Made by a program: the position numbers and the translations under genes. A DNA stretch of 64,000 bases, from contig NW_026515541.1 of the NCBI RefSeq assembly GCF_014898815.1, positions 1,674,001 to 1,738,000 of the forward strand. Reading direction: 5' to 3'. Positions 42,023-54,569 of this stretch are shown piece by piece. The notes under the pieces are model-generated. The model saw only the letters and a program-made list of their open reading frames with translations, searched no databases and was not told where the DNA came from. The stretch is from Panonychus citri (lineage: Eukaryota > Arthropoda > Arachnida > Trombidiformes > Tetranychidae). The stretch's first letter is position 1. The number at the start of each line of letters is the position of its first letter.

Positions 42023-43521
42023 ATGGACCAATTTTCATCAGGTAGGTTGATAACAAATTGAATCATTTCATTGCCGGTAAATCACATCGGTGAGACTGTT
42101 GTGTTTGTATTTGGGTTTTTATGTTTACCTTTTTGTTTTGATTTTGAATTTTGCTTTTTTTTTTGAATGTTTGTTTGTTTGTTTTAGATTCTGATATTGA
42201 TGAAACCGCCGAGAAATTTGTTAAATTAAAGTTAACCAAGGTTAAGGATAAAGCTGATCGAGCGACCGTTGAGAAAGTTTTAGACCCAAGGACTCGAATC
42301 ATCTTATTCAAATTTCTCAATAAGGAAATCATTGATGAGATAAATGGTTGTATCAGTACAGGAAAAGAAGCCAATGTTTACCATGCAACTTGTCCCGATG
42401 GAGCTGAAAGAGCGATTAAGATTTTTAAAACGTCCATTTTACAATTTAAAGATCGTGATAAATATATTTCAGGAGAATACAGATTTCGCCATGGTTATTG
42501 TAAATCCAATCCAAGGAAAATGGTTCGCACTTGGGCGGAAAAAGAGATGCGAAACCTTTGCCGTATATTTCAAGCAGGAATTAATTGTCCTCAACCATAT
42601 CTATTGAAAAGTCATGTTATCCTGATGGGATTTGTGGGTGAAAAAGGTTTACCTGCTCCTCTGCTCAAAGATGCCGAGATTAACCGTTCGGAGGCCAGTA
42701 AGCTTTACCTTGAATGTGTCCTGATGATGAGCACAATGTCCCGTCAATGTAAATTGGTCCATGGTGATTTAAGTGAATACAATTTACTTTATCATAAAGG
42801 TAAACTGGTGATGATCGATGTCTCCCAATCAGTTGAATGGGATCACCCGATGGCTTATGAATTCTTAAGGAAAGATTGTGTCAATGTAAATGATTTCTTC
42901 CGTCGTAAAGGTGTCGCAACTATGACAAGTCGAGAGCTTTTTGAATTTATACTCAATCCGAATATAAATGAATCTAATCGAGATGAACATCTATCAAAGC
43001 TCCAAGAGATTATCTCTGCTCGTTCATTTCAAGAACTTACAAATCAAGAAAAAATTGACGAAGAAGTTTTCAAAGGATCTTTTATACCACAGAGATTGGA
43101 CCAGGTTATCGATGCCGAAAGGGACATTTTTCAGCCCGAAATTAACAAAGAAGCTCAACTTTATAAAGATCTCAATTCTTTGAATGATAAGTTATCATCT
43201 TCGGATGATGATGATTACAAATCAAGCTCAGAATCAAATAATGATGAAGATGTAAACATGTCCATTAAGGAAGAGACTAAAGGTGATAGAGTAACACAAC
43301 GAAGGCCTCGTAATGAATCACCCGAAAGTCGTAAGGTAAAAGTATAGACAATCAACTAGATACAGTTAATTGTGATTCTAAATTGTTAATTTTTCCATTG
43401 TTTCATCCAATTTTAGAGGCGAAAACGATTGGCTCAATTGGAGAAACAAGAAAAACGAAAAACGAAAATCCCAAAGCACATTAAAAAGACCTCAACAAAG
43501 GCTGGAAAAGCTAAAAGATAA
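42023..43521 (+). CDS. RIOK1: RIO-type serine/threonine kinase 1 (RIOK1)
   Basis: Atypical kinase/ATPase of the RIO1 family, needed for late cytoplasmic 40S ribosomal subunit maturation. Three exons join in phase: 42023-42041 (only MDQFSS plus one base), 42188-43335 and 43417-43521, giving 423 residues. The kinase core shows KDKADRATVEKVLDPRT at about 26-42, the nucleotide loop STGKEANVYH at 63-72, the ATP-binding lysine K84, the catalytic HGDLSEYN at 198-205 (D200) and the metal-binding D217 in IDVSQSVE. The acidic Ser/Asp-rich tail ends in the basic family motif KIPKHIKK. Human RIOK1 is about 568 residues; the difference is mostly a much shorter N-terminus. The start is set by a single ATG placed before a GTAGGT donor whose phase fits the next exon. 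Animal RIO1 proteins commonly have Ala where Gly199 sits. Confidence 0.96.
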
Positions 43522-44848
43522 ATTAACGATTAATTCAGTGACATTTAATTTGATTGCTGGCAAATTAATCAAATCATCAACTCTTCAAATTTCCAGCCAA
43601 TTAAGCCAAAAGGACCCAGAACATTACTACTACTATTTGATTATCTGTGCTTTTTATTTTGATAAACTTACAATTCAACTCACCAATTAAATGTTTTCTT
43701 AATTCTTGTGATTGTTTTTTTGCCTCATCAAATCAATAGATCAAAACTCAATGTCTTTGAATTGATGAGAAAATTTATCACTCAAGAAATAAAAAGCATA
43801 ACAATTGAACTTAATTTATCTCCATTGCAATTGATTAATTAATCGTTGACATTTAGATAATTAATGTAGAATTGAGAAGTTTTTTTCTACTACAAGTTTA
43901 AAGTTCGTTTCTCGAACAAGCTTTCGTTCATTATGGTATCTTTATCGATCTTGAAGTGATTTGGACGTTCGAGATGATCATTAGTATTCGTTTTATCATC
44001 TCAGTCGACAATCGATATGTTCATCATATATTCTGATGGTAACCCGATAGAATCAACTATCTTATTCATATATAAATCAACTCGAAGGCTTCAAGTTTCA
44101 TTTCGTTTTTTACTGTTTTCTTTATCGATTATTTCATCTATTTGATTATCGTAATAATCAAATACGATAATTGTCATCTTACCTGATCAATTGTCTAGAA
44201 ATGAAGGAAACTGATTAATAAATCACAAGGACTTGAACGAAAATGGCAACAATTAAAATGGTTAAATTGTTGATTAACCCGAACCATGTAAACGATATTC
44301 TCAACTTAATTGATCAAAATCGATATCGAAAAGGTAACTTTTAAAAGCTAATTGGAAATATATTCTGAGGGAAAAAAGTTCCAACTCCAAGTAGAAATTA
44401 TCGATTGAATTTCTTTTCATTAAAGTTGATTCTCTAATAATGAAAGAAGAAATTATTTTATTTGAAAAATTGTTCGAAATGTTTAAAAAACGAAAATAAC
44501 TTTTGGCCTGATAATTGAACCTCCATGCTAATCATACATTAGAAATACATAATCAATAAGGTGATCAATCAATCATTACCTGTTGTTATTTAAATATTCC
44601 TATTGACATTATCATCCTTATCATCATGATTGTCATCATCAATTGTTATCAAATGATTTTATTATTATTATGAATACATGGTTACCATGAATTAAGAGGG
44701 AGTTGATATTTATCATGTTGAACTTGAGTAGATGAAAAAATCGTTTCATATTTTTTAAGTAACTTGTGGATCTATTGTTGGAATCAGATTGATTTTCAGC
44801 GATGTTTTTGATTTAGTTGTTAATTGTTGATGAATATTAATACTATTA
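43522..44848. other. Tandem intergenic spacer, RIOK1 to stomatin
   Basis: Contains the RIOK1 3' UTR and the stomatin promoter and 5' UTR. I see no exon in it. The stretch at about 43880-44110 is richer in TCGA-type words than the surroundings. Confidence 0.6.
43788..43793 (+). terminator. Putative RIOK1 poly(A) signal AATAAA
   Basis: Canonical AATAAA 267 bases after the RIOK1 stop codon, on the sense strand and well before the next gene. Confidence 0.5.
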
Positions 44849-46253
44849 ATGGCACTGGAAACGTTTGAAATTGAAGGGGGACGACGAACCCAAGGTAATT
44901 ATCAATTGCTGGTCTCTTGTAATTGTTGCTTCTTGTGGATTGGATTATCAAATCAGCTTCGAATTGTTTATTTTCTCGATCTAATTGGTAAATTTTTCTT
45001 TTTCCCTCCTTCCGATTTTGTTCTAGATTCTGATCATGGTGATTATACTCATAATGAAGAGGCTCATGGTACCTGTGCGAATATATTAACTATATTGTCC
45101 ATTGTATTTGCCGCTCTAACTTTACCTTTGTCGCTATTTTTTTGTATCAAAGTGGTCCAAGAGTACGAACGGGCTGTAATATTCAGATTGGGACGATTAC
45201 TAAATGGAGGAGCTAAAGGTCCAGGTACGATTAGTGATCTAATAGATTCAGAGATTTCCCACCAATTCCTAAGTTCAATTGGAGTGTTTTCTTAACCGAT
45301 TTCATCTTCTTCACCTTTTCTTCAAAAGGCATTTTTGTAATTCTACCCTGTATCGAAAATTACACCAAAGTGGACCTTCGAACGTTAACTTTTGATGTTC
45401 CGCCACAAGAAGTGTTGACCAAAGATTCGGTTACCGTTTCGGTTGACGCTGTGGTCTATTATCGTGTCCATAATGCAACAATATCGATCGCCAATGTTGA
45501 AAATGCTCACCATTCAACTCGACTTTTGGCTCAAACAACGCTACGAAATATTTTGGGAACTCATAATCTCCATGAGATACTTTCAGATCGAGAATCAATT
45601 TCAACCTCAATGCAGGTAAAAATCGAATAAAAAACAATTACTTTTCTTTTCTATTTATCTTCTTCTATTCTTTTTTGTTTCCATGGTGAAAACAATTAGA
45701 GGAAAATTAAATCGAATACAATTAAAAGAAAATAAAAAAAAACTTTCTTTTCTCTTTCCCAATTTGATCATGATTATCACGATCAACAGTCAGTTCTAGA
45801 TGAAGCTACTGAACGTTGGGGAATCAAAGTTGAACGAACAGAAATGTAAGTGACCAATGGGTTAGATTATTGTCCATTGAGATAGACAATCATTTTCTTC
45901 CGATCGATTTTCGTCTGATTATTATTGATTGAATATCGATAATCCAATTTACAGAAAGGATGTTCGTCTACCAGTACAATTACAAAGAGCCATGGCAGCC
46001 GAGGCTGAAGCTGCTCGTGAGGCTCGAGCCAAGGTACGAATATTGTGCCATGTGAATTTAATATAATCAACTAATTGTTGTTAATTGTTTTCTTTTTATT
46101 CCAATATAATAGGTAATCGCTGCTGAAGGTGAACAAAAAGCATCTCGAGCTTTAAAAGAAGCGGCTGAGGTAATTGCTCAATCACCGGCGGCGATTCAAC
46201 TTCGATATCTTCAAACTCTCAACACTATTTCGGCGGAAAAAATTCAACCATAA
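44849..46253 (+). CDS. Stomatin/band-7 (SPFH) membrane protein, C-terminus frameshifted as read
   Basis: A stomatin-family scaffold that inserts a hydrophobic hairpin into the inner leaflet, oligomerises and modulates ion channels; MEC-2 is the nematode touch-receptor relative. Six exons join in phase: 44849-44894, 45027-45224, 45329-45615, 45790-45845, 45955-46033 and 46113-46253, giving 268 residues as read. The hairpin spans about 33-56 with the conserved central proline at 49, followed by EYERAVIFRLGR. The SPFH domain runs to about 195 and the coiled-coil region contains LPVQLQRAMAAEAEA and ASRALKEAA. The usual ending (AEKNST, then FPLPID) is broken: a run of six A at 46237-46242 shifts the frame to EKIQP and a stop. 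With seven A the frame would continue through IFPLPIDLL to a TGA at 46298-46300. The family call is firm; I cannot tell which paralogue it is. Confidence 0.94.
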
Positions 46254-46907
46254 TATTCCCACTGCCGATTGACCTACTTGCTAAATTTGCATCGAAATGA
46301 CCACCAAATCAATTGTCCACTATAAACTAATTTTCTCTAAATGGTCCAAATAAAAAGGGTTAATTGTTTACCAATCAATAGTCTAACGATTTGATTGTCA
46401 ACAGTTTCAATTAACTTTTCTCACATTTTTGGTCATTCTAATTTATTTAATTGCTCGAATCGATTCAATTTTCCATTCTCTCCTAACCAGCAATGTCTTT
46501 CAACAATTAACACTTTCAATTCAACATTTGAATTACAATCAACTAATTGCTTAGATAACTTTTAACCTTCAACTAGAATTATATTGAAATCATAATCCAA
46601 ATATTAGATTATTAATTGTTTCATTAGAAAATAAAATTTCAACGTCAAATTTTTTTAGTAAAACAATATTAGTGTTAATTAATCATTATCAAACAATTAA
46701 ATCCTTTTCAATTTTCACAATTGATAATATTACAAAAATTGATTGAACAATTTAAATGAAAACATTAATTATGTTGTTTAAAACTTAAAACGGTAAATAA
46801 ATATGAGTATGAATTATTTTCAGGTTAAAATTATCATTTAAAATTGAACACAATTAAGAGACACTATCACCTAATGATTATGATAATGCTAATTGTTAAC
46901 AATCAAT
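46254..46907. other. Short convergent spacer between stomatin and the calcium sensor
   Basis: These 654 bp hold both 3' UTRs. An AATAAA at 46349-46354 suits the stomatin transcript. No coding potential is seen apart from the out-of-frame stomatin C-terminal segment at 46254-46300. Confidence 0.6.
46349..46354 (+). terminator. Putative stomatin poly(A) signal AATAAA
   Basis: AATAAA 95 bases after the stop as read, or about 48 bases after the stop that would be used if the frame were restored. Confidence 0.5.
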
Positions 46908-48700
46908 TTAAATTACGGTATAATCTTGACTCCACAATCTAGTTGAATGCATATTGTAGTTTGGATTATTATTGATTCCAGAAAGTGAACGGATTATACT
47001 TGGATCTTGTTTAAATCCATTGATAAACTCATCTCGACTTAATCTATTATCTCGGTTCTGAAATTTAAAAGTGAAAGTTAAAACAAATTAGTTGATAAAA
47101 TAACAAAATTAAAGGAAAACAATTAAAATTATCGTTGGTTAGTTTCTTTCCAAGCCACTAGATGACAGCACAAAAGGCACGAAAATTGTTGTGTTTCAAT
47201 TGTTGAAAAGTTTTCTCATTCCATTTAACTTTTAATTGTAGCAATTAGAAAACTTACCAAATCCATTCTGGAAAATATATCATCGATACGTTCCCTGGCC
47301 AGGGTAAGTTGCATCTCAGTGGTTCCTTTACGTTCATAAAGAGCTTTGACCACACTGAACATTTCGGCCTTGGTTATGTAACCATCGCCATCGGTGTCAT
47401 AGATTGAGAAAGCCCCTTGATTGTTTTGATGATTGCAGAAAAATTTATGTGTACAAATTGTTGATCAATTAATTAGATTCTTAAATTAATTTTAATTATT
47501 CTTACATTCTAGTTTTTGATCAATTCCACCATGAGTTGGTATGGTAACCGCTTGAATGAATTCAGGGAAAGTAATCACACCATCCTGATTGTTGAGAAGA
47601 AGCAAAAAAAAAAACAAATTAACAACAATTAACGAGCGTCAATCTTAATTGTTAATCTAATCATATCAATAAATAAGATAAATGTTACTAACTCTACTAA
47701 CAATAGAATCTTAATTAGTTGAAATGATTCAAGTGAATTGTAAGTTGTATGGATTAATCTTAATCTCTAATTATTGAATGAATTTAATCATTTAAATCCT
47801 TTACTAATTCTGGTTACTCTTTAATCATGTTGGATGAATGAAGAAAGTTTCAATTAGCACCAATGAAAGAGAAGAAGAAGAAGAGAGAGAAAAGAACCTG
47901 AACTTTTATACAACTCAAATACCTTTACACCTAAAGTTCTGGTAGACTCATTAATCTAATTAATATTCAGGTCATCACAATCTTCCTCTTTTTCACACCC
48001 TAATCCATGTAAATATAATCTGATGCCTGAGTAGTGGTTAATTCATCAAGTAAAAGTAAAGGAACAATGAAATAATCCAAATTATACCAACTATGATCTA
48101 ATCAATTCCAATAGCCTAAAGGCAAAAGTCTGAACATTTACTTTGAAACATCATGATAACAATAAATGACAAGGATCAGATTATCATTTTACTAACTAAA
48201 ACTCTACCTATCGTAGGTTAATTATTATAAAGATAATAATAATAATGAAGATCCAAGTATGAAACAACAATGAATTGATGATTGATCATCAATTGAAATT
48301 TATCCTCAACAAAATGAACCAATAAAGTTTTTTTTTCAACTTGAAATCCTTTTATTTTTAATCCAAATCCAAGATCGAATCGATTCTGTTCATTTTGACT
48401 TCACCCTGACTCCATCACCCTGATAAATCAATTGATAATTGACAACGAATGGAATTATCTGTTCACTATTTCTGTTATTATCATTTACTAAATTCAGGAG
48501 TGAATAATGTGCTCACATCAGAGTCAGAAAAATATTATTCATTCGGAAAAGAAGAAATTCTTTTCTCTTTACTTGAAATTTTCCAAAAGAATGAAAAAAA
48601 ATATCAGATTTCTCCATGTTAAGAATAATAATATTAGATTGGGAACAATTCATTTCAATTGAATGATTATAATAAACATGAAGCGTCAGGGAAGACAAAT

Positions 48701-48743
<43 letters not shown>

Positions 48744-49401
48744 ACCCACTTCCCACCATTATCATTGATATTATTATGATATTTTCCACCTTCCCGCCGA
48801 ACCCACTCCCTCACCTCAACCAATGGTTAAGACACATTTTCAAGTTGACACTCGATCCTATGGGAATAGTCAATCAGCTTTCAATTTCAATTTAAAGTTT
48901 TCTTTTTTTTTGCTCTTTTCTTTTTCTTAAAAATAATTCAGGAGACTTGAGAGATTCATGTGACTCTGAAACATTCATTGTCACCATGTTGAATCACCAG
49001 ATGAATCTTAAACTGTATCATCAATATACCAACGGAATTAAACTTGTAATAGTAGTTTCCAGCTATTGCCTTTATTCATATCGCTGCAAAAAATTAATAT
49101 AACGGGTTACACATTTTCTTATTAACTATCAGTCAAATTGGCATATCAAGATTCTGAATCATGATCAACTTTACTTTTCTGGATTAACTATTTACTATCA
49201 ATTTTTTTGTTTATTAAATACATTATGTGCTTTGTATTTGTTGATTGTTTTAATATTGCTGGTCAATGATGTAGCTTTATCATGGTTTCATGATCAAAAT
49301 GCTAGAATCGTATTGAGAACCTGAATGAAGCTCATTGAAAATCAGAGATTGTGAGTCTCACAATAAAGATTGAGATTGTTACACCCAAGGGTATTTTCGA
49401 G

Positions 49402-49435
<34 letters not shown>

Positions 49436-51929
49436 GAGAGAGTAAGAAAGTGAAAAACATATACGAATGTTAATCAAGATCTTTATTAGAGCCATTGATT
49501 CATTGTTATGATTACTATTAGTTGAAGGTGATGATGATGATGGTGTTGATGGGAACTGTTAAGATCCATTAAAAAAATATTTTCACTTCTGCTGACTCAT
49601 GAAAGAAAAACTCAGCAAATGAGATTGACAGACTTTCCCCTGCAATCAGAATGAAAATTTATTCAATGGGTTATTACATTTCCATGATGAATAATATAAA
49701 TATCAGACACAGAAAGACACTCATGCCAAGAGGGAAAACTTTTTTAGAACTTTTTTTTTCAATAAAAGAGAGAGAGAGAGAAAAAATCTCGAACTCATTC
49801 CTCTCCCTGTAACTAAAATCTAATCAAAAGAGGTTTTTTCCCCCTTATAACGGTATATTTATGTTCAGGGTGGCTCATTTGTGAACATTATGTATATACA
49901 CTTGAGAATTGACATTTACAGGTAAATATATTGTAAATAAATACATTAGATACATTGAACAGTTTAATTGCCTTAGGAAAATGATACAAATTTAGTTGAA
50001 CAATTAGCTGATCGATTCCCTGGTGAACTAACTGAACATGTTGATTAATGAATCATTAATTGTGTTTCAACATGGAAAACAACATGAAAAGTATTCAACA
50101 TGATGTAAAAATTGTTTTTTCTTTGCACTGAATTTCAATACGAATTCATTGGTAACTATATCATCTCAGAACTTTTTCATTCTCATCTCTCTCTTTTTTT
50201 TCCCTCTTTCTATCGAACTTGTTTCTCTTTCTTTAATACTGTTGAATGAAAAGTTCTGATTGAAGTTTTGATGAAAAATGTTGTCATGTTGTCAGATAAT
50301 AGTATTAGTAACACTTTGATTGTTACCATTTGAAAGTTATCATTATTTTGGTTACAATAAACACTAAACCAATGGATGTTTATACATAATGTAAAAAGTA
50401 AATAAAGTAACATCAACAATCAACACAAACAAACACAATTTAAATTGTCATCATGATGACATGATATTATAATGGATACGAAAAGATCATCAGAATGTTA
50501 TTCAATTTTTTTTTACTCCTTCCATAGAAACTGTTTCAATCTTTTTATTGTAGATCATTATTATCATCATTATCATCAACTTCCATGTGATAATGATGAA
50601 AAAATATGATGAACAAGAGGATGTGGTTGTTGGTTTCAATTTGATTCCCATGGAATTGAAAAGTTCAAATATTATCATGATGATAATCAGCAGATGAAAA
50701 TATTAACCATCTTCAACGTTATGTTATTGTGATGAGCTGAGTTTCAGTCAAGTTATTGTTGTTATGATTTGTATACTTACCATGGATTCACCATGAAAAC
50801 ATGATGGAATCATCAGAATTGTAATTATATATTGTATTGGATTTGTCTTCAAATTGAATAGAGTTACATTCTCATACAATCATATTTTAAATTCACCATT
50901 ATCATGATGGTGATTACATCTGAATAGTTGTCTTGGAATCTCATGAAATTTTGATATTCAACGAATAGTAGATGAAAAAGTCAACTAATGGTTCAGAACT
51001 TTTCTCCTTTCAGCTAATATTTTAGTTCATTTTTTTTTCTCTCAATGATAATAAGATAAATTCAATTGTCTCAACAACGATTAACTCAATTATCGTTATC
51101 ACATTGAAAAGTGTCAAAACGATGAGTGGTCATCAATATCATGATGTTTGTTCATGGTTAGTGGTCAATAGGTTGAGTCTCTTACCTTGTTAACATCAAA
51201 CTTGGTGAAAATATAATCAGCCAATCTGATTAAGTTTATATTGTCCGGTGAGAAATATTCATGAAAAGTTTCAATGAAAATCTCCTTTGTCATGTAACCA
51301 TGAGGACAACTTCTTAGGAACTCTTGGTGCCAATGTTTCAATTGAGAAATTGGAACTGTGTCATTTAAAAGCAAAAGCGAATCAGAAAGATTATTCAGTT
51401 GAACAAATAACAAGTAATTCCCTTCATCATGGTGATTAATCAGTCGATTATCTGAATAAACAAATGTTGATCATGAGATTAACTGATTACCATTTGATAT
51501 TAATTACATTCAACTACTTGAAATTTGATTGAGTACTTCAAGAGTTCATGGTAAGCTTATTGTGTTCAGGGTAATAATTTATCATATTTAATGAGTTGAG
51601 AGTAATTAAATTTAGCTCAACAATTTACTTGATTGAAATTAAGTCGAAAACATGAAAAACTTTATCGTTACCATGAAAAAGGTTAATCATCTTGAGGCTT
51701 TCTTGATAATAATTGAACTATTTTCAGGTGACATTGAATTAATCTTTAACATGGACTTTGTTGAAACTTATTCTGTATTCAGCTAGTGTATGAATGATTG
51801 TTCAATACCATGGAAACCTGAGTAACTTGAAATTGTTCAAATACATTGATGACAATACTTACATGGCGTCTCTGCAGCTAAGGCTTTGAAATCAACTGTT
51901 GTTTTCGGCTTATTCAGTAATGAGCCCAT
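46908..51929 (-). CDS. Neuronal calcium sensor-like EF-hand protein (NCS/KChIP class)
   Basis: A four-EF-hand calcium sensor of the recoverin/frequenin/KChIP superfamily. Five minus-strand exons join in phase: 51929-51863, 51451-51186, 47584-47506, 47415-47258 and 47057-46908, giving 239 residues. EF1 is degenerate with the family's CPHG at 71-74. EF2 (D108-E119, DVNKDGVITFPE) and EF3 (D144-E155, DTDGDGYITKAE) are canonical. EF4 (D189-E200) has all metal-ligand positions but Asn194 in place of the usual Gly. A family segment RIDDIFSRMD precedes EF4. The protein starts MGSLLN, so glycine 2 could be myristoylated, although position 6 is Asn rather than Ser/Thr. The N-terminal extension of about 55 residues and the C-terminal tail after EF4 exceed typical frequenin length and are closer to KChIP architecture. 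The 3.6-kb third-exon-upstream intron (47585-51185) is unusually long for this gene. Subfamily is uncertain. Confidence 0.9.
48703..48740. repeat. (CT)n microsatellite in the calcium-sensor intron
   Basis: About 38 bp of CT repeats, with a GA tract of opposite sense at 49405-49433 in the same intron. Confidence 0.93.
49405..49433. repeat. (GA)n microsatellite in the calcium-sensor intron
   Basis: About 29 bp of GA repeats, 665 bp from the CT tract at 48703-48740. Confidence 0.93.
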
Positions 51930-53028
51930 GGTGAGTGATGATTATGATTAGACGATTCAAATTAGTTCACTTTAGCACTTTAATCAACTATCTTTGGTTA
52001 ATCATGAAGTGTTTTGGTTTAGATTTGTGTTCGTTATCCTTTGAATTCAGAGGCAAAACAAACAGACAAGAAACATTATCCAAATCAATCAAAGGTTAAT
52101 CTATTAAGAATCACAAGCAACAGGGTGAAAAGATTTCAATTATTGATACAAAGATGTTAACATGATGATTCTGGGTGAGAAAATGGTTGAAAAAAGTTCT
52201 GACATAAAAAAACACCGTAATGAATTATTGAGTTGAAAACGATTCCAAAAGGATAAACAAACTGAGATAACAGGTAACCAAATGAACTGAAATGATATTT
52301 CAGATAAACAATAAAATATATCAACCAGGTGAGTGGGAGGAAGAGGAGTGTAGACAGAGAGATGATGATCGACAGAAAGAGAGAGAGAGAGAGACTGAAC
52401 TTTATTCATTATCTTCCTCCCCCTGAGTCACAGGAAAAAAACGATAAAAAAATAAGAGAAACTTTTTGTTTCCTCTCACCATAAACTAGAGCAAACTATT
52501 TACTCTCGGTGGTGAAAACTAGACGGAGTGAGTTTTATTTCCTCTCCCCTGAATAAACAAACCTAAACACCTCCTTCTCCTTCCCCTCCACCATCACCAC
52601 CAACATCATCATCACCAATTCCCACCTAATCATCAGAATCTATGAATGAGTCGGTTTAGTTGATTATTAATAATCGTTGATTCAATTGAGATATTAAATG
52701 AAGGAGTGAGGGAAAAAATTACTCTCATTGCATGGTTACCATTATATTAAGATAATTACATTATTACAATTTACTATTACTATTGAAATGATCAACATGA
52801 GGGTGGAAGATGATTTTCACCCTAATTTCAATTCTGAGAAGAAGAAGAAAAAAAATAATAATGAAAGGAAAAACTCATTGAGCCATTTAAATGCTGGTTT
52901 AATGTTCAATTGATTTTTACACTCTCTGTACTAATAGCAAACACTGTAATCGATGCTAGATCATCATCATCATCGGTGGGAGTTAACCCACCCCCTTGTA
53001 TATATACACATATTAGAATAACATGGAA

Positions 53029-53059
53029 AAGTTCTGGTTGCCTTTGGTTACCAGAACTT
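53029..53059. repeat. Perfect 10-bp inverted repeat (hairpin)
   Basis: AAGTTCTGGT at 53029-53038 and ACCAGAACTT at 53050-53059 are exact complements separated by 11 bases. The arms share the AGTTCT core of the dispersed 10-mer. Confidence 0.85.
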
Positions 53060-54428
53060 GTATTTTTTTTTCATCGTCTTCTCCCTTCCAAGAGTAAATA
53101 TTAATCGAGAAATTTATCTTCTTTTTTTTTCTTCTCAATGAAAATATTGTATTCTTATCATTAGTGATTGTCATTAAACTTTATTGAATGAAACCTAATA
53201 TGAATCGTTATTATTACTATTCATCAGGTTGAGCAACTAAATTCATCATGAAACTTTACATGATAACATATTGATCTTGATGTGTTTTCTATTTGATTTT
53301 GACCCTTCCTCTTTCGTAATCAATTTCGTTTCAGTTTCAATTCATTCAGGAAATTTTTCGTTTTTCTCATTCCATCTCTTTCTAACTTATCATGAAATTG
53401 GCTCAGATATCATGATCACAATTCAAGATCAAACTTCAGGATGAGAAATATATATGATAATCAATTACTGAATATTCAATATTTACACTGAATTTCATGA
53501 GCATACCAAGACAAATTGTTCATTTCTGTAAATAATATAACTTTCCTCGATAATTAGTTTTGTTATTTAATAAGTTCTAATTAGTAAATTGTTACATTTA
53601 TCAATATATTCAACATGATACTTGTCCTTGAGGTGTCGAGTACAGAAATCACCTTGTGGTTATTGACATTTTTATACAATTGATTAGTTGTTCAGTTCAA
53701 TAATCTATTAGTATAATTAAGATATTGATCTGGGAGGAAGATCAATTTAATGAACTTGATTTAATTAACCCGTTTACATTGAATCAATTTGATTGTTATA
53801 ACCTAATGTTGAAATATTGGAACATAAAATGAAATTTTGTATATAAAATTCATTCAAAACACTAAACCTCCATTCAGTGTTCCCGATAAACTATCAATTG
53901 AAGCTCATGGATGAACATCATGAAAATCTGATGAAAACAATGAAAAGACAATTCAATTTCCATGTCGCTGATAAATATCCTTTCGTTGAAAGTCCCCACC
54001 AAGAATTGGAGTAATCATCAACAATTAGCTACACAATTAAGTTCACAAACTGATGATGATTTAAATCCTTTGAAGAGTAAATTCTAAGCAGATTTAAAGT
54101 TAAAGTAGTTCACCAAGTCACCTTGAATTCACCAAGTTCAAGGCATGAACTTTATCCTTATTCTCAGGGTATTCCTACCATAGGAAAAAAAACTGCAAAT
54201 TCATTGAAGATGTAAAATTAATTACAGTTACCAGTCAATTCTTTATCCTCTTTCTACAAGCTTAACCTGGGAGAATCCTTGAGTTATTGATAATTGACTG
54301 AATGACAGAATTGAGTAAGAAAGTGTCACACCGAGCATAAGGAAAAGCAGATCATGTATATATGAAAACCCACCCCACTCTTGTACATGGAGGTAAAGTG
54401 ATGTGGCTCCCTCTTTCATTGAATCTAC

Positions 54429-54447
54429 TATATTTATATATAAATAA
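54429..54447 (+). promoter_or_regulatory. TATA-like element upstream of the Beat-like gene
   Basis: A run reading TATATTTATATATAAATA lies about 125-140 bp upstream of the start codon, a plausible TATA position for a short 5' UTR. AT-rich context makes chance matches common. Confidence 0.3.
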
Positions 54448-54569
54448 CATTGTATTAGTTTGTTGAGCTTTTAGTTGATATTGTTGATCAGATGTGTGAG
54501 TTACCGTTATTCAAGAAATTGTAATAACATTGTTCAAGTATAAAAATTTGTTCGAGAAACTCAAAAACA

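Larger units (their letters stand above)
51930..54569. other. Divergent intergenic region, calcium sensor to Beat-like gene
   Basis: Both promoters should lie in this 2.6 kb. It contains one copy of AAAAAGTTCT at 52191, a GA tract near 52378-52394, a hairpin at 53029-53059 and a TATA-like stretch at 54429. No exon is supported; short open frames near 52.7-53.1 kb are low-complexity. Confidence 0.6.

Noticed and set aside
47150..47175. Further CTCF-like core (CACTAGATGAC) in the calcium-sensor gene
   Set aside because: It mismatches the invariant GGC of the core, so I did not count it with the three other sites.
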